In this document: piece by piece, positions 17,486 through 24,586 of the stretch
Layout of the letters: the number at the start of each line of letters is the position of its first letter
Numbering within the stretch: position 1 is the first letter of the stretch
Assembly: GCA_963695405.1 (NCBI GenBank)
Contig: CAVOGJ010000003.1
Span: forward strand, 1,054,001-1,118,000
Source: CAVOGJ01 sp963695405
GTDB taxonomy: Bacteria > Planctomycetota > Planctomycetia > Pirellulales > Pirellulaceae
Length of the DNA stretch: 64,000 bases
Direction: 5' to 3'
The notes under the pieces: model-generated
Told to the model about the DNA's origin: nothing
Databases searched by the model: none
The model's input: the letters and a program-made list of their open reading frames with translations, nothing else
Program-made: the position numbers and the translations under genes

Positions 17486-18856
17486 ATGAAACGCGTTTTT
17501 CTCTGGACAGGCCCCTTCCTTGCCATCGCGCTCGGGTGCGCACTGGTCGCCGGAAACATCTGCGATCGTCCGGTGGCCTGGACGGCGGGAATCACCCTGC
17601 TAACGGCATTCTGGTGGGTCACGGAGCCGATTCCGATCGCGGCGACTTCTCTTGTTCCGTTGGCGGTCTTTCCTCTCTCTGGCGTGCTGACCGCCAGCCA
17701 GGTGGCCCAGGCCTACGGAAACCAACTGATTCTACTCATGCTCGGCGGATTCATGCTGTCGGTGGCGATGGAACGGAGCGGCGCTCATCGGCGAATAGCG
17801 TTATCGATGGTTGCGCTGTTCGGCGGTACTAGCGGTCGGAGGTTGGTATTTGGCTTCATGGCGGCGTCCGCGGTACTGAGCATGTGGATCTCTAATGCAG
17901 CCACGACACTGATGCTGCTTCCGATCGCGATAGCCGTGTTGGAGGGTTCCACCGATCGGCAGCTACAGAAAAGCCTGCTGCTGGGGATCGCCTATGCCGC
18001 CAGTATTGGCGGCATTGGAACCCCGATTGGGACGCCGCCTAACTTGATTTTCATGAATGAGTATTTGAAACAGACGGGAATCGAGCTCGGCTTTGTCGAC
18101 TGGATGAAATTGGCCCTGCCCTTGGTGATGGTGATGTTGCCCCTGGCCGGACTCTGGTTGACGCGGCGTCTGGCGACCCAAGACGCGATCCGATTGCCCC
18201 CGGTGGGAAAATGGAGAACCGCGGAGGTTCGCACGTTGCTCGTGTTCGCGGTGACGGCGTTTCTATGGATGACGCGTCAGCAACCGTGGGGTGGTTGGAG
18301 CTGTTGGACAGGCCTGACGACAGCGAATGATGCCAGTGTGGCGCTGCTGGCGGTCGTTTCGCTCTTCGCGATTTCCGACGGGCAGGAATCACGGCTGCTC
18401 GATTGGGAATCGGCCGCGCGAATCCCCTGGGGCATCCTGATTTTGTTTGGAGGCGGCATCACCATTGCGAATGGGTTTGTGGCCTCAGGATTGAGCCGAC
18501 AGTTGGGCGGCGTACTGGCGGGCGCCGGTCAGCTGCCGACGGTGATTTTGATCGGCACCATCTGTCTGGTGGTAACTTTCCTGACGGAAGTTACCAGCAA
18601 TACTGCTACCGCCACATTGCTGATGCCAATTCTCGCAGCTGCCGCGGTCGCGACCGGCAAGGATCCGCGCTTGCTAATGATCCCTGCCACATTCAGTGCC
18701 AGCTTCGCATTCATGCTGCCCGTGGCGACGCCTCCGAATGCAATTGTTTTCGGCAGCGATAGGTTTACCGTGCAAGATATGGCGAAAGAAGGTCTCGTGC
18801 TTAACTTGCTCGGAGTGTTCGCCATCACGGTCATCTACTCATGGCTGTTTGTTTAA
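17486..18856 (+). CDS. SLC13/DASS-family anion symporter
   Basis: A 456-residue inner-membrane transporter with about 11-12 hydrophobic helices. The first half carries WWVTEPIPIAATSLVP and MWISNAATTLMLLP, then GGIGTPIGTPPNLIF. The second half carries TEVTSNTATATLLMP and VATPPNAIVFGS. These are the paired sodium and substrate sites of the divalent-anion:Na+ symporters. The first site reads SNA where SNT is usual; the second is SNT. Substrates of the family are succinate and other dicarboxylates, citrate or sulfate; this member cannot be narrowed down. It is convergent with clpX across two hairpins. Confidence 0.9.
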   Translation: MKRVFLWTGPFLAIALGCALVAGNICDRPVAWTAGITLLTAFWWVTEPIPIAATSLVPLAVFPLSGVLTASQVAQAYGNQLILLMLGGFMLSVAMERSGAHRRIALSMVALFGGTSGRRLVFGFMAASAVLSMWISNAATTLMLLPIAIAVLEGSTDRQLQKSLLLGIAYAASIGGIGTPIGTPPNLIFMNEYLKQTGIELGFVDWMKLALPLVMVMLPLAGLWLTRRLATQDAIRLPPVGKWRTAEVRTLLVFAVTAFLWMTRQQPWGGWSCWTGLTTANDASVALLAVVSLFAISDGQESRLLDWESAARIPWGILILFGGGITIANGFVASGLSRQLGGVLAGAGQLPTVILIGTICLVVTFLTEVTSNTATATLLMPILAAAAVATGKDPRLLMIPATFSASFAFMLPVATPPNAIVFGSDRFTVQDMAKEGLVLNLLGVFAITVIYSWLFV

Positions 18857-18885
18857 GCCACATCTGCGCACGAACACCGCTCAGC

Positions 18886-18927
18886 AAAAACGACCGGCTG
18901 TGCCACTCAAGGCGGCACAGCCGGTCG
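18886..18927 (-). terminator. Rho-independent terminator of clpX
   Basis: A perfect 14-base GC-rich stem (CGACCGGCTGTGCC and its complement, 18891-18927) with a 9-base loop. Read on the minus strand it is followed at once by TTTTT (18886-18890), so it is oriented to end clpX transcription. It lies between the convergent ends of the SLC13 gene and clpX. Confidence 0.85.
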
Positions 18928-18952
18928 GTGCAGGTTAAATACGGATTGGGTT

Positions 18953-18976
18953 GGGGGGTCGTTCCAAGACCCCCCA
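18953..18976. repeat. Second hairpin between SLC13 gene and clpX
   Basis: An inverted repeat GGGGGGTC, 8-base loop GTTCCAAG-like, GACCCCCC. It lies 4 bases after the clpX stop. There is no T-run on either side, so it may stabilise the transcript end rather than terminate. Confidence 0.55.
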
Positions 18977-18979
18977 CCG

Positions 18980-20266
18980 TTAGGCGCTCTTCGACTTCGG
19001 TTCAGTGACCTCGAAGAGACTTGCTTCGCCACGTACGACTTCCTCGGTCACGATGTACTTCTGGCCAGTATCGCGATCGGGAAGTTCGAACATGATATCC
19101 AACATCACTTCCTCGATGATCGAACGCAGGCCACGAGCGCCGGTGTCCTTGGCGAGGGCTCGCTTGGCTATCCCGTGGAGGGCTCCCTCGGTGAATTCGA
19201 GTTCACTATTCTCCATTTCAAAGAGCGTCTGATACTGACTGATGAGGGCATTCTTCGGCTCGGTCAGGACCCGGACCAAGCCGTCGGTGTCGAGCGGCGT
19301 GAGGGCACTTGTCACCGGGAGGCGACCCACCAGTTCCGGGATCAGACCGAACTCGAGCACATCGTCACTCGTCACTTGAGGCAGCAACTCGGCCAGATCC
19401 TGCTCATTGGACGCCGAGGCATCCTGGCCGAAGCCGATGGTCCGTTTGCCGAGTCGTTTGCGGATGATATCATCCATGCCAACAAACGTGCCTCCGCAGA
19501 TAAAGAGGATATTGGTCGTATCCATCTGAATGTACTGCTGCTCGGGGTGCTTGCGACCACCTTGGGGCGGCACATTGGCGGTGGTTCCCTCCAGCATCTT
19601 CAGGAGGGCTTGCTGTACGCCCTCGCCAGAGACGTCCCGGGTGATGGAGACGTTGTTGCTGGTTTTGCCAATCTTATCGATTTCATCAATGTACAGCACA
19701 CCTCGTTGGGCCGCTTCGAGATCGAAGTCGGCCGCGTGCAGCAGTTTCAACAGGAGGTTCTCGACATCCTCACCAACATAGCCGGCCTCCGTGAGCGTCG
19801 TTGCATCACCGATCGCGAAAGGCACATTGAGCACCCTGGCGAGCGTGCGTGCAAGCAACGTTTTTCCTGACCCGGTCGGACCGATCAGCAGGATATTCGA
19901 TTTTTCAATTTCGACACCCGAGTTTTCCCAGTCCATCGACAACCGCTTGTAGTGGTTGTGGACGGCGACCGAGAGAACTTTCTTGGCCGGAGACTGCCCG
20001 ATCACATATTGGTCGAGTTCTCCGACGATCTCTCGGGGGGTCGGAATCTTAGTAAAGAGTTGCTTCGTGGTACCCCGACGCTTCTGCTCTTGATCGAGAA
20101 TCGAGTGGCAGAGTTCGATGCACTCCCCGCAGATGTAAACATCTCCGGGCCCCTCAACCAGTGGCCCAACGTCTCGGTAGCTCTTGCGACAAAATGAGCA
20201 ATACGCATTCTTCTTCGTGGTGCTCCCGCCTCGGCGATTGCCGGTCCCGTCCTTACCTGCAGGCAT
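18980..20266 (-). CDS. clpX: ATP-dependent Clp protease ATP-binding subunit ClpX
   Basis: A 428-residue ClpX of normal length. The N-terminal C4 zinc-binding domain is CSFCRKSYRD with CGECIELC. The AAA+ core has Walker A GPTGSGKT, Walker B VLYIDEIDKI, a sensor region (TTNILFICGGTFVG) and pore and IGF-type elements (RKRLGKRTIGFGQ). It unfolds tagged substrates and feeds them to ClpP. clpP and tig are not adjacent, unlike the common gene order. The start has a strong AAAGGAG 7 bases upstream. A 7-base perfect stem (20289-20307) sits just before this site in the presumed leader. Confidence 0.97.
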   Translation of the reverse strand: MPAGKDGTGNRRGGSTTKKNAYCSFCRKSYRDVGPLVEGPGDVYICGECIELCHSILDQEQKRRGTTKQLFTKIPTPREIVGELDQYVIGQSPAKKVLSVAVHNHYKRLSMDWENSGVEIEKSNILLIGPTGSGKTLLARTLARVLNVPFAIGDATTLTEAGYVGEDVENLLLKLLHAADFDLEAAQRGVLYIDEIDKIGKTSNNVSITRDVSGEGVQQALLKMLEGTTANVPPQGGRKHPEQQYIQMDTTNILFICGGTFVGMDDIIRKRLGKRTIGFGQDASASNEQDLAELLPQVTSDDVLEFGLIPELVGRLPVTSALTPLDTDGLVRVLTEPKNALISQYQTLFEMENSELEFTEGALHGIAKRALAKDTGARGLRSIIEEVMLDIMFELPDRDTGQKYIVTEEVVRGEASLFEVTEPKSKSA

Positions 20267-20592
20267 TCTTTCTCCTTTCGGAATCCTTGCCGACGAGATG
20301 CGTCGGCGAATCGGCCAAATTGATTTTCTTCAAATCCCTGGTGCTGCTCGTTTTGGCCGATCAGGCGACGGAGTCGTGATCTTGGCCCGATTGGGCTTCC
20401 ATGTCCGTGTAAGTTCCGAGCATTCTACGTCAAACAACGTGTCACAGTTCGCAACGGTGCGAACAATGACTAAATCGGTCATCTCGCCAGCGATGATAGC
20501 ACGAAAATGCCAGCAACTGCGTGACGCGCGTTTTCGCTACATCTTCCAAGTTGCGCTAAACGGACACACCGTTACAACAAGAAACCTCGATG
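20267..20592. other. Intergenic region upstream of clpX
   Basis: About 326 bases without a convincing gene. It holds the clpX ribosome-binding site and a small perfect hairpin (GCCGACG, 5-base loop, complement) at 20289-20307. No clear promoter pair was found. Confidence 0.4.
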
Positions 20593-20853
20593 CTAGGAAT
20601 CCTTGTCCTTGGGGGTGGCTTGGTTCGTCCGCCAGTTCCCCAGGAACCTTCTTATCGTTCGGAACTCGCTGTCCTCAAGTAAACCTCGCGCTCGCATTTC
20701 ATGGAAATTCGCGAGATGATCGACGGTCAGATCCGTTCTTTTGTTGTGATCGCGCACTTTCCGAATAACGTAGAAACCGATCAGCGAAAGAACGATGGCC
20801 ACCGACACCCACAACACAGCCTGGGATGTAGGTGATCGGAGCACATCCAACAT
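20593..20853 (-). CDS. Small hypothetical membrane protein, 86 aa
   Basis: One N-terminal membrane helix (AVLWVSVAIVLSLIGFYVI) is followed by a cytoplasmic tail. The tail holds a helical pair (LTVDHLANFHEMRARGLL, EFRTIRRFL) with the spacing of a SHOCT-like short domain: the phrase MRARGLLEDSEF resembles the SHOCT pattern of a Leu-rich helix followed by Asp/Glu and Phe. SHOCT-type proteins are usually small oligomerisation adaptors, with no defined activity. It is upstream of clpX on the same strand but over 300 bases away. Confidence 0.65.
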   Translation of the reverse strand: MLDVLRSPTSQAVLWVSVAIVLSLIGFYVIRKVRDHNKRTDLTVDHLANFHEMRARGLLEDSEFRTIRRFLGNWRTNQATPKDKDS

Positions 20854-21125
20854 ACGCGTCTTACGCTCCGTAACCTCGTTCCTCTTCGCCTAACTCCATT
20901 ATCCATAACGCTAGTTGCGGGTCCAGATTAGCTGGAAGTTCCCATTCCCTCCAGGAAAGTCGACAAGAATCCGGTAAATCAACGGGGCCAACGGCCGTAG
21001 CGGAAGTCGGCTGGGTCGAAGCCCCCCGGAACTCGACCTGGTTTGGCCGTTTGCCGCGAGGAACGATAGACTACATTCTGGCGGGTTGATTCGTGACTTG
21101 GATGGCCATCCGTGGCGGAACCCTT

Positions 21126-22046
21126 ATGCGCAAGACCATTCCCTTTTCTTGCCCTCATTGTGGATTGCACACCGAAGTCGCCGCCGAGTATGCCCACCAG
21201 ACCGGCTCCTGCGCAGGGTGTCGAAAGCCGGTGACCGTGCCGGGGCTCCCTGCGTCCCCCAGCGGGCGCCCCCAACGTCGCGAGTTGCTGGTTGGTACCC
21301 TGAAGGTCGCCGTGGCACTCGTGGCCATCTTGGGCATCGGCGGTGGACTTTTCCTGTTCATCTTTATTGCCGCCTTCCACCCCAGCTCGTTGCCATTTTC
21401 CGCGGCCCCCGCGCCTCCGCCGCCCGCCTGCCGGGACCATCTGGAGCGCATCGGGCAGGCGTTGGCGGCATATGTCAAGGATCAAGGCCACTATCCGCCA
21501 GCCTACACCGTGGATGCCAGCGGCAAGCCTCTTCATTCATGGCGCGTGCTGATCCTTCCCTATCTTAACGAGGAACGACTCTTCGCCAGCATCGACCTCA
21601 GCAAACCATGGGATGATCCCGTGAACAAACCGCTTCATCGTCGCATGCCCGAGGTTTACGGTTGCCCTTCCGATGGCAATCGTTTTTCCCAGGAAACGAG
21701 CTACGTCGTCGTTAACGGTCCGACGCTGTTGTTTAACAGCGCGAACGAACGTCGGCCTTCGGAACTGACGGACCGCCTAGGCGATACGTTGATGGTGGTA
21801 GAAGGCATCGATCTCGGCTTTCACTGGATGGCACCCAAGGACCTCGACGTTCGCACGCTCGATTGGGCGCTGAACTCGTCGACTGGCTTGGGCAGCAAAC
21901 ATGTGGGCGGGGGCCTGCACGCACTGATGGCCGACGGAACAGTGCACCACTTCAGCGACTTTGTGCCTGCGGACGAACTCCAAGCCATGGCAACGATTCG
22001 CGGCGGCGAGTCGGTCACTGCCAATGCGTGGGCGGATCCACCGTAG
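21126..22046 (+). CDS. DUF1559-type protein with N-terminal zinc ribbon
   Basis: A 306-residue protein when started at the ATG at 21126, just before the zinc ribbon (an upstream TTG/GTG-type start at 21093 is less likely). Residues 9-32 form a ribbon (CPHCG, CAGC). One membrane helix (VALVAILGIGGGLFLFIF) follows. The outer part (about 100-300) has DUF1559 hallmarks: RIGQALAAYVKDQGHYPPAY, SWRVLILPYL, CPSDGN and a C-terminal HVGGGLHALMADGTV. Most DUF1559 proteins begin with a prepilin-type methylation helix; this one has a zinc ribbon plus a central helix instead. Function is unknown even for the family, which is greatly expanded in planctomycetes. Confidence 0.85.
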   Translation: MRKTIPFSCPHCGLHTEVAAEYAHQTGSCAGCRKPVTVPGLPASPSGRPQRRELLVGTLKVAVALVAILGIGGGLFLFIFIAAFHPSSLPFSAAPAPPPPACRDHLERIGQALAAYVKDQGHYPPAYTVDASGKPLHSWRVLILPYLNEERLFASIDLSKPWDDPVNKPLHRRMPEVYGCPSDGNRFSQETSYVVVNGPTLLFNSANERRPSELTDRLGDTLMVVEGIDLGFHWMAPKDLDVRTLDWALNSSTGLGSKHVGGGLHALMADGTVHHFSDFVPADELQAMATIRGGESVTANAWADPP

Positions 22047-22095
22047 AACCGAGGCGGCACCGCACGTGCGTTCGACCCATTCACGAAAATTCTTC

Positions 22096-22299
22096 TTACT
22101 TTCGCGAAGTCGATGTTCGCTCCGCTCCGTAACCTTCGATCATGCGACCGATCGTGAATAGCACGACACCGAACACAAGCATCTTCAACAGATCGGCGAG
22201 GTGGAACGAGCGATTCAACCCACCAGCGAGTTCCAAAAACACTGCGATTGGCAGGAGAAATAGTGCACACACTTGCAATCCACGTCCGAGGCGTCGCAT
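22096..22299 (-). CDS. Small hypothetical membrane protein, 67 aa
   Basis: The ATG at 22299 is chosen because AGGAGA lies 6 bases upstream; a longer frame to 22320 lacks this. Two hydrophobic helices (LQVCALFLLPIAVFLELAG and LLKMLVFGVVLFTIGRMI) with a short loop and a polar tail. No catalytic motif. Proteins of this size and layout recur in planctomycete genomes, but no function is known to me. It is convergent with the DUF1559 gene, 49 bases apart. Confidence 0.65.
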   Translation of the reverse strand: MRRLGRGLQVCALFLLPIAVFLELAGGLNRSFHLADLLKMLVFGVVLFTIGRMIEGYGAERTSTSRK

Positions 22300-22675
22300 C
22301 GTTTCTCCTGCAGAATTCATTCGTTCCTACGAGACCACTTGGCAAATCGATTCGTCCGATGGCGCGGTGAGGGATGGACGACATTCGATCTCACGAGGTG
22401 CGAAGCACGCATCGCCGTATCTAACCATGTTGCATTTTTCAGTCCAAAATGTACAACAGCGATCAAGAAGTAACCACTCTCCTGCGCATCACCACCGTGT
22501 GAGCGCGCAGACCAGGGCACTTTGCCACTCGAGTGGTTGGGACTTGGGCGAAAACAACACGCCGGTGGGGCTGGCGAAGTACTTGAGAGCTTCCGCCAAC
22601 TCATTGTGCCAGCAGGCAACAGGATGCCGACGAGATGGAGTTCGCCTTGAACCATTTTTTTAGGAGGACGTTGTA
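22300..22675. other. Intergenic region before the KKKGT-repeat gene
   Basis: About 376 bases with no convincing gene. It should hold the divergent promoters of the 67-residue membrane protein and the Lys-rich protein. A T-run (TTTTTTT) and AGGAGG lie directly before the latter's start. No promoter pair stands out. Confidence 0.4.
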
Positions 22676-22888
22676 GTGGCCAAGAAGAAATCGACCAAAA
22701 AGAAAACGACAAAAAAGGCGACAAAGAAGAAGGCTGCCAAGAAAAAGAAGGGGACCAAGAAGAAGGGGACCAAAAAGAAAGGTACCAAGAAGAAGGGGAC
22801 CAAAAAGAAAGGTACCAAGAAAAAGGGCACCAAGAAGAAAGGTACCAAGAAAAAGGGTACCAAAAAGAGAGCCACCAAGAAGAAGTAG
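22676..22888 (+). CDS. Lys-Thr-rich histone-H1-like repeat protein
   Basis: A 70-residue protein starting with GTG, with AGGAGG 8 bases upstream. It begins MAKKKSTKKKTTKKATKKK, then has seven exact GTKKK pentads and one GTKKR, ending ATKKK. Lys is 41 of 70 residues (59 percent), and no acidic or aromatic residue is present. The composition is that of bacterial H1-like (Hc1/AlgP-type) nucleoid proteins, which bind DNA or RNA non-specifically through a disordered basic tail. A strong Rho-independent terminator follows. It is a stand-alone gene. The antisense Phe/Leu-Val-Pro frame is a shadow of the repeat. Confidence 0.8.
   Translation: MAKKKSTKKKTTKKATKKKAAKKKKGTKKKGTKKKGTKKKGTKKKGTKKKGTKKKGTKKKGTKKRATKKK
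22751..22870 (+). repeat. Eight 15-base tandem repeats inside the Lys-rich gene
   Basis: Eight units of 15 bases encode GTKKK/GTKKR. Synonymous changes (GGG/GGT/GGC for Gly, AAG/AAA for Lys) partly alternate, so some units match best at 30-base spacing. Such an array can gain or lose units by slippage without changing frame. Confidence 0.9.
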
Positions 22889-22946
22889 CGTCGCCAAGAC
22901 GGCTCAAGGACGCAACGCATGAGCGTTGCCGGTTCTCCATAGCTCA

Positions 22947-22985
22947 AGGCCAATCGGAAATCCGATTGGCCTCTTTCTTTGTCTT
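22947..22985 (+). terminator. Terminator of the Lys-rich gene
   Basis: A perfect stem AGGCCAATCGG with its complement and a very short A-rich loop (22947-22972), followed by CTTTCTTTGTCTTT. It lies 58 bases after the stop of the Lys-rich gene and just before the convergent mrp stop. Confidence 0.85.
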
Positions 22986-22997
22986 TCCCCGCCTCGG

Positions 22998-24080
22998 TCA
23001 GAGGACCGGCAGATCAGGCATGGCGGGGCGATCGGCGTTGTCCTGAGCCAGATTCTTCACAAGCTGATAGCTCAAGCGCCCCAGAACCGTCGCGGAAGTC
23101 GCGTCCGTAAAAACGTCCTCCATGGTTCCCGCGTCGCCGGAAGTGCGAATGCCGATATTGATGGGAACTTCGCCGAGCAGCGGAACTTGAAGCTCTTCCG
23201 CTTTCTGCCGAGCGCCACCCCGTCCAAAAATGTCGTATCGCTTCCCGCAATCAGGACACTCGAAACCGCTCATATTTTCCACCATACCTAACACGCGAAT
23301 GTTGACCTTGCGAAACATCGCAATGGCCTTGACCGCGTCGAGCAGGGCCACATCCTGCGGAGTGCAAACCACGACCGCACCGGTCAAGGGTAGCAACTGG
23401 GATAAGGTCAGGGCGATGTCTCCCGTTCCTGGTGGCATATCGATGATCAGATAATCGAGGTCTCCCCAAGCCGTATCGCGAAGAAATTGCGTGATCGCGC
23501 CATGCAACATCGGGCCGCGCCAAACCACGGCCTCATTTTCTGGGACGAGCAATCCCATCGAGATCATCTTCAACCCCGCTTTTTCCGCCGGGATAATTTT
23601 CTTTTCCTCAGATATTTGGGGCCGACCGGTAACACCCAAGAGATGAGGTATGCTTGGACCATAGACGTCGGCGTCCATCAGCCCCACAACGCAACCGGAC
23701 CGCTGGAGTCCCAGTGCCAAGGCGGCCGCGATGGTGCTCTTGCCAACGCCTCCTTTTCCCGAACCAACGGCGATTACCGACTTGGCACGCAAGCCGATCT
23801 GTCCCAAGGGGAGCGGCGGTCGATCGTGCACATGTAGCCGTACTTCGACCTGCGTCACGTCCGGAAGTCCGCAGCGAATCCTCTCGACGATCTCGGAGCG
23901 CACGTCTTCCCAGATGGGGGCCGAATGGGTCGTCAGCCCGACTTCGACGTTGACGCGATCCCCGTCGACGCGGACTTCCCCGACCTGCTCCATCTGGACC
24001 AGGCCGCGGCCCGATTCCGGGTCGGCGATCTTCGCGAGAATTGCACGCACGTCATCGGCGTGGAAAGGGCTATCAGCCAT
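22998..24080 (-). CDS. mrp: Mrp/NBP35-family iron-sulfur carrier ATPase
   Basis: A 360-residue Mrp (ApbC) protein. Residues about 5-85 form the DUF59/MIP18-like domain. The P-loop ATPase has the deviant Walker A GSGKGGVGKST, Walker B-type DADVYGPSIP and IDMPPGTGD. The cluster-binding Cys pair is CPDC in MSGFECPDCGKRYDIFG. It carries a bridging Fe-S cluster between two subunits and delivers it to apoproteins. The ATG at 24080 has AGGAG 6 bases upstream; the stop of the previous gene lies 2 bases before it, so it is the last member of a compact three-gene set. Complex I, rich in Fe-S clusters, is encoded just upstream on the same strand. Confidence 0.93.
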   Translation of the reverse strand: MADSPFHADDVRAILAKIADPESGRGLVQMEQVGEVRVDGDRVNVEVGLTTHSAPIWEDVRSEIVERIRCGLPDVTQVEVRLHVHDRPPLPLGQIGLRAKSVIAVGSGKGGVGKSTIAAALALGLQRSGCVVGLMDADVYGPSIPHLLGVTGRPQISEEKKIIPAEKAGLKMISMGLLVPENEAVVWRGPMLHGAITQFLRDTAWGDLDYLIIDMPPGTGDIALTLSQLLPLTGAVVVCTPQDVALLDAVKAIAMFRKVNIRVLGMVENMSGFECPDCGKRYDIFGRGGARQKAEELQVPLLGEVPINIGIRTSGDAGTMEDVFTDATSATVLGRLSYQLVKNLAQDNADRPAMPDLPVL

Positions 24081-24082
24081 CG

Positions 24083-24586
24083 TCAACTCCTGGTTGCTGG
24101 GGTTGTTCCCAAGCGGGAACTGCCTTGCGACAAGAACTGCTTAGTTTCCAACAATTGGGCTTGCGGCTCAATGGGCAGGACGGCAGCGAAGCGGCGAAGC
24201 ACGTGGGACAAGCCAGACGTTTGCCATGTACGTGCGAAGATGGCGGCCGCTCCCGCCTCCCGCAGGGCCCATTGGTGGCGAACCGCGTACCAACCGACGC
24301 ACACAACCACGGCCGCAGGAACGATCGGCCGTTCAGCGTCCATCCAGCGGATGGTCGCCACGACATCCCAGTCATTCAGCTTCACGACAAAAAGCCGTTT
24401 GGCATGGCGGCTTGGTAAGCGGGCGGCCTCCGCCAGCGAGCCCAGCACGTGCAGATCGAGATTTAGCTGATGGACCTGTGGGGCGATGGTCGCGGCCCAT
24501 GCCATCGAACCAACAACAAACACCCCAGCCGATCCAAACGCTGGGGAACGAATGTGGCGCGTCGATTCACCGGCCTGAGATGTCAT
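24083..24586 (-). CDS. Degenerate receiver-like protein, 167 aa
   Basis: The start codon overlaps the stop of the regulator gene by 4 bases (ATGA), and its stop is 2 bases before mrp, so the frame is well supported by gene packing. The pattern resembles a response-regulator receiver: strand GVFVVGSMAW, helix, strand RLFVVKLNDWD, helix, strand VVVCVGWYA, helix, and REAGAAAIFARTW where the conserved Lys strand would be. The acidic pocket and phospho-acceptor Asp are not clearly present, so it should not be phosphorylated in the usual way. Its partner is probably the regulator encoded just upstream. The family call is by pattern only. Confidence 0.55.
   Translation of the reverse strand: MTSQAGESTRHIRSPAFGSAGVFVVGSMAWAATIAPQVHQLNLDLHVLGSLAEAARLPSRHAKRLFVVKLNDWDVVATIRWMDAERPIVPAAVVVCVGWYAVRHQWALREAGAAAIFARTWQTSGLSHVLRRFAAVLPIEPQAQLLETKQFLSQGSSRLGTTPATRS

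Noticed and set aside
22660..22953. Antisense frame of Phe/Leu/Val/Pro repeats opposite the Lys-rich gene
   Set aside because: It is the complement of the GTKKK repeat. It lacks a ribosome-binding site, whereas the sense frame has AGGAGG and a terminator.
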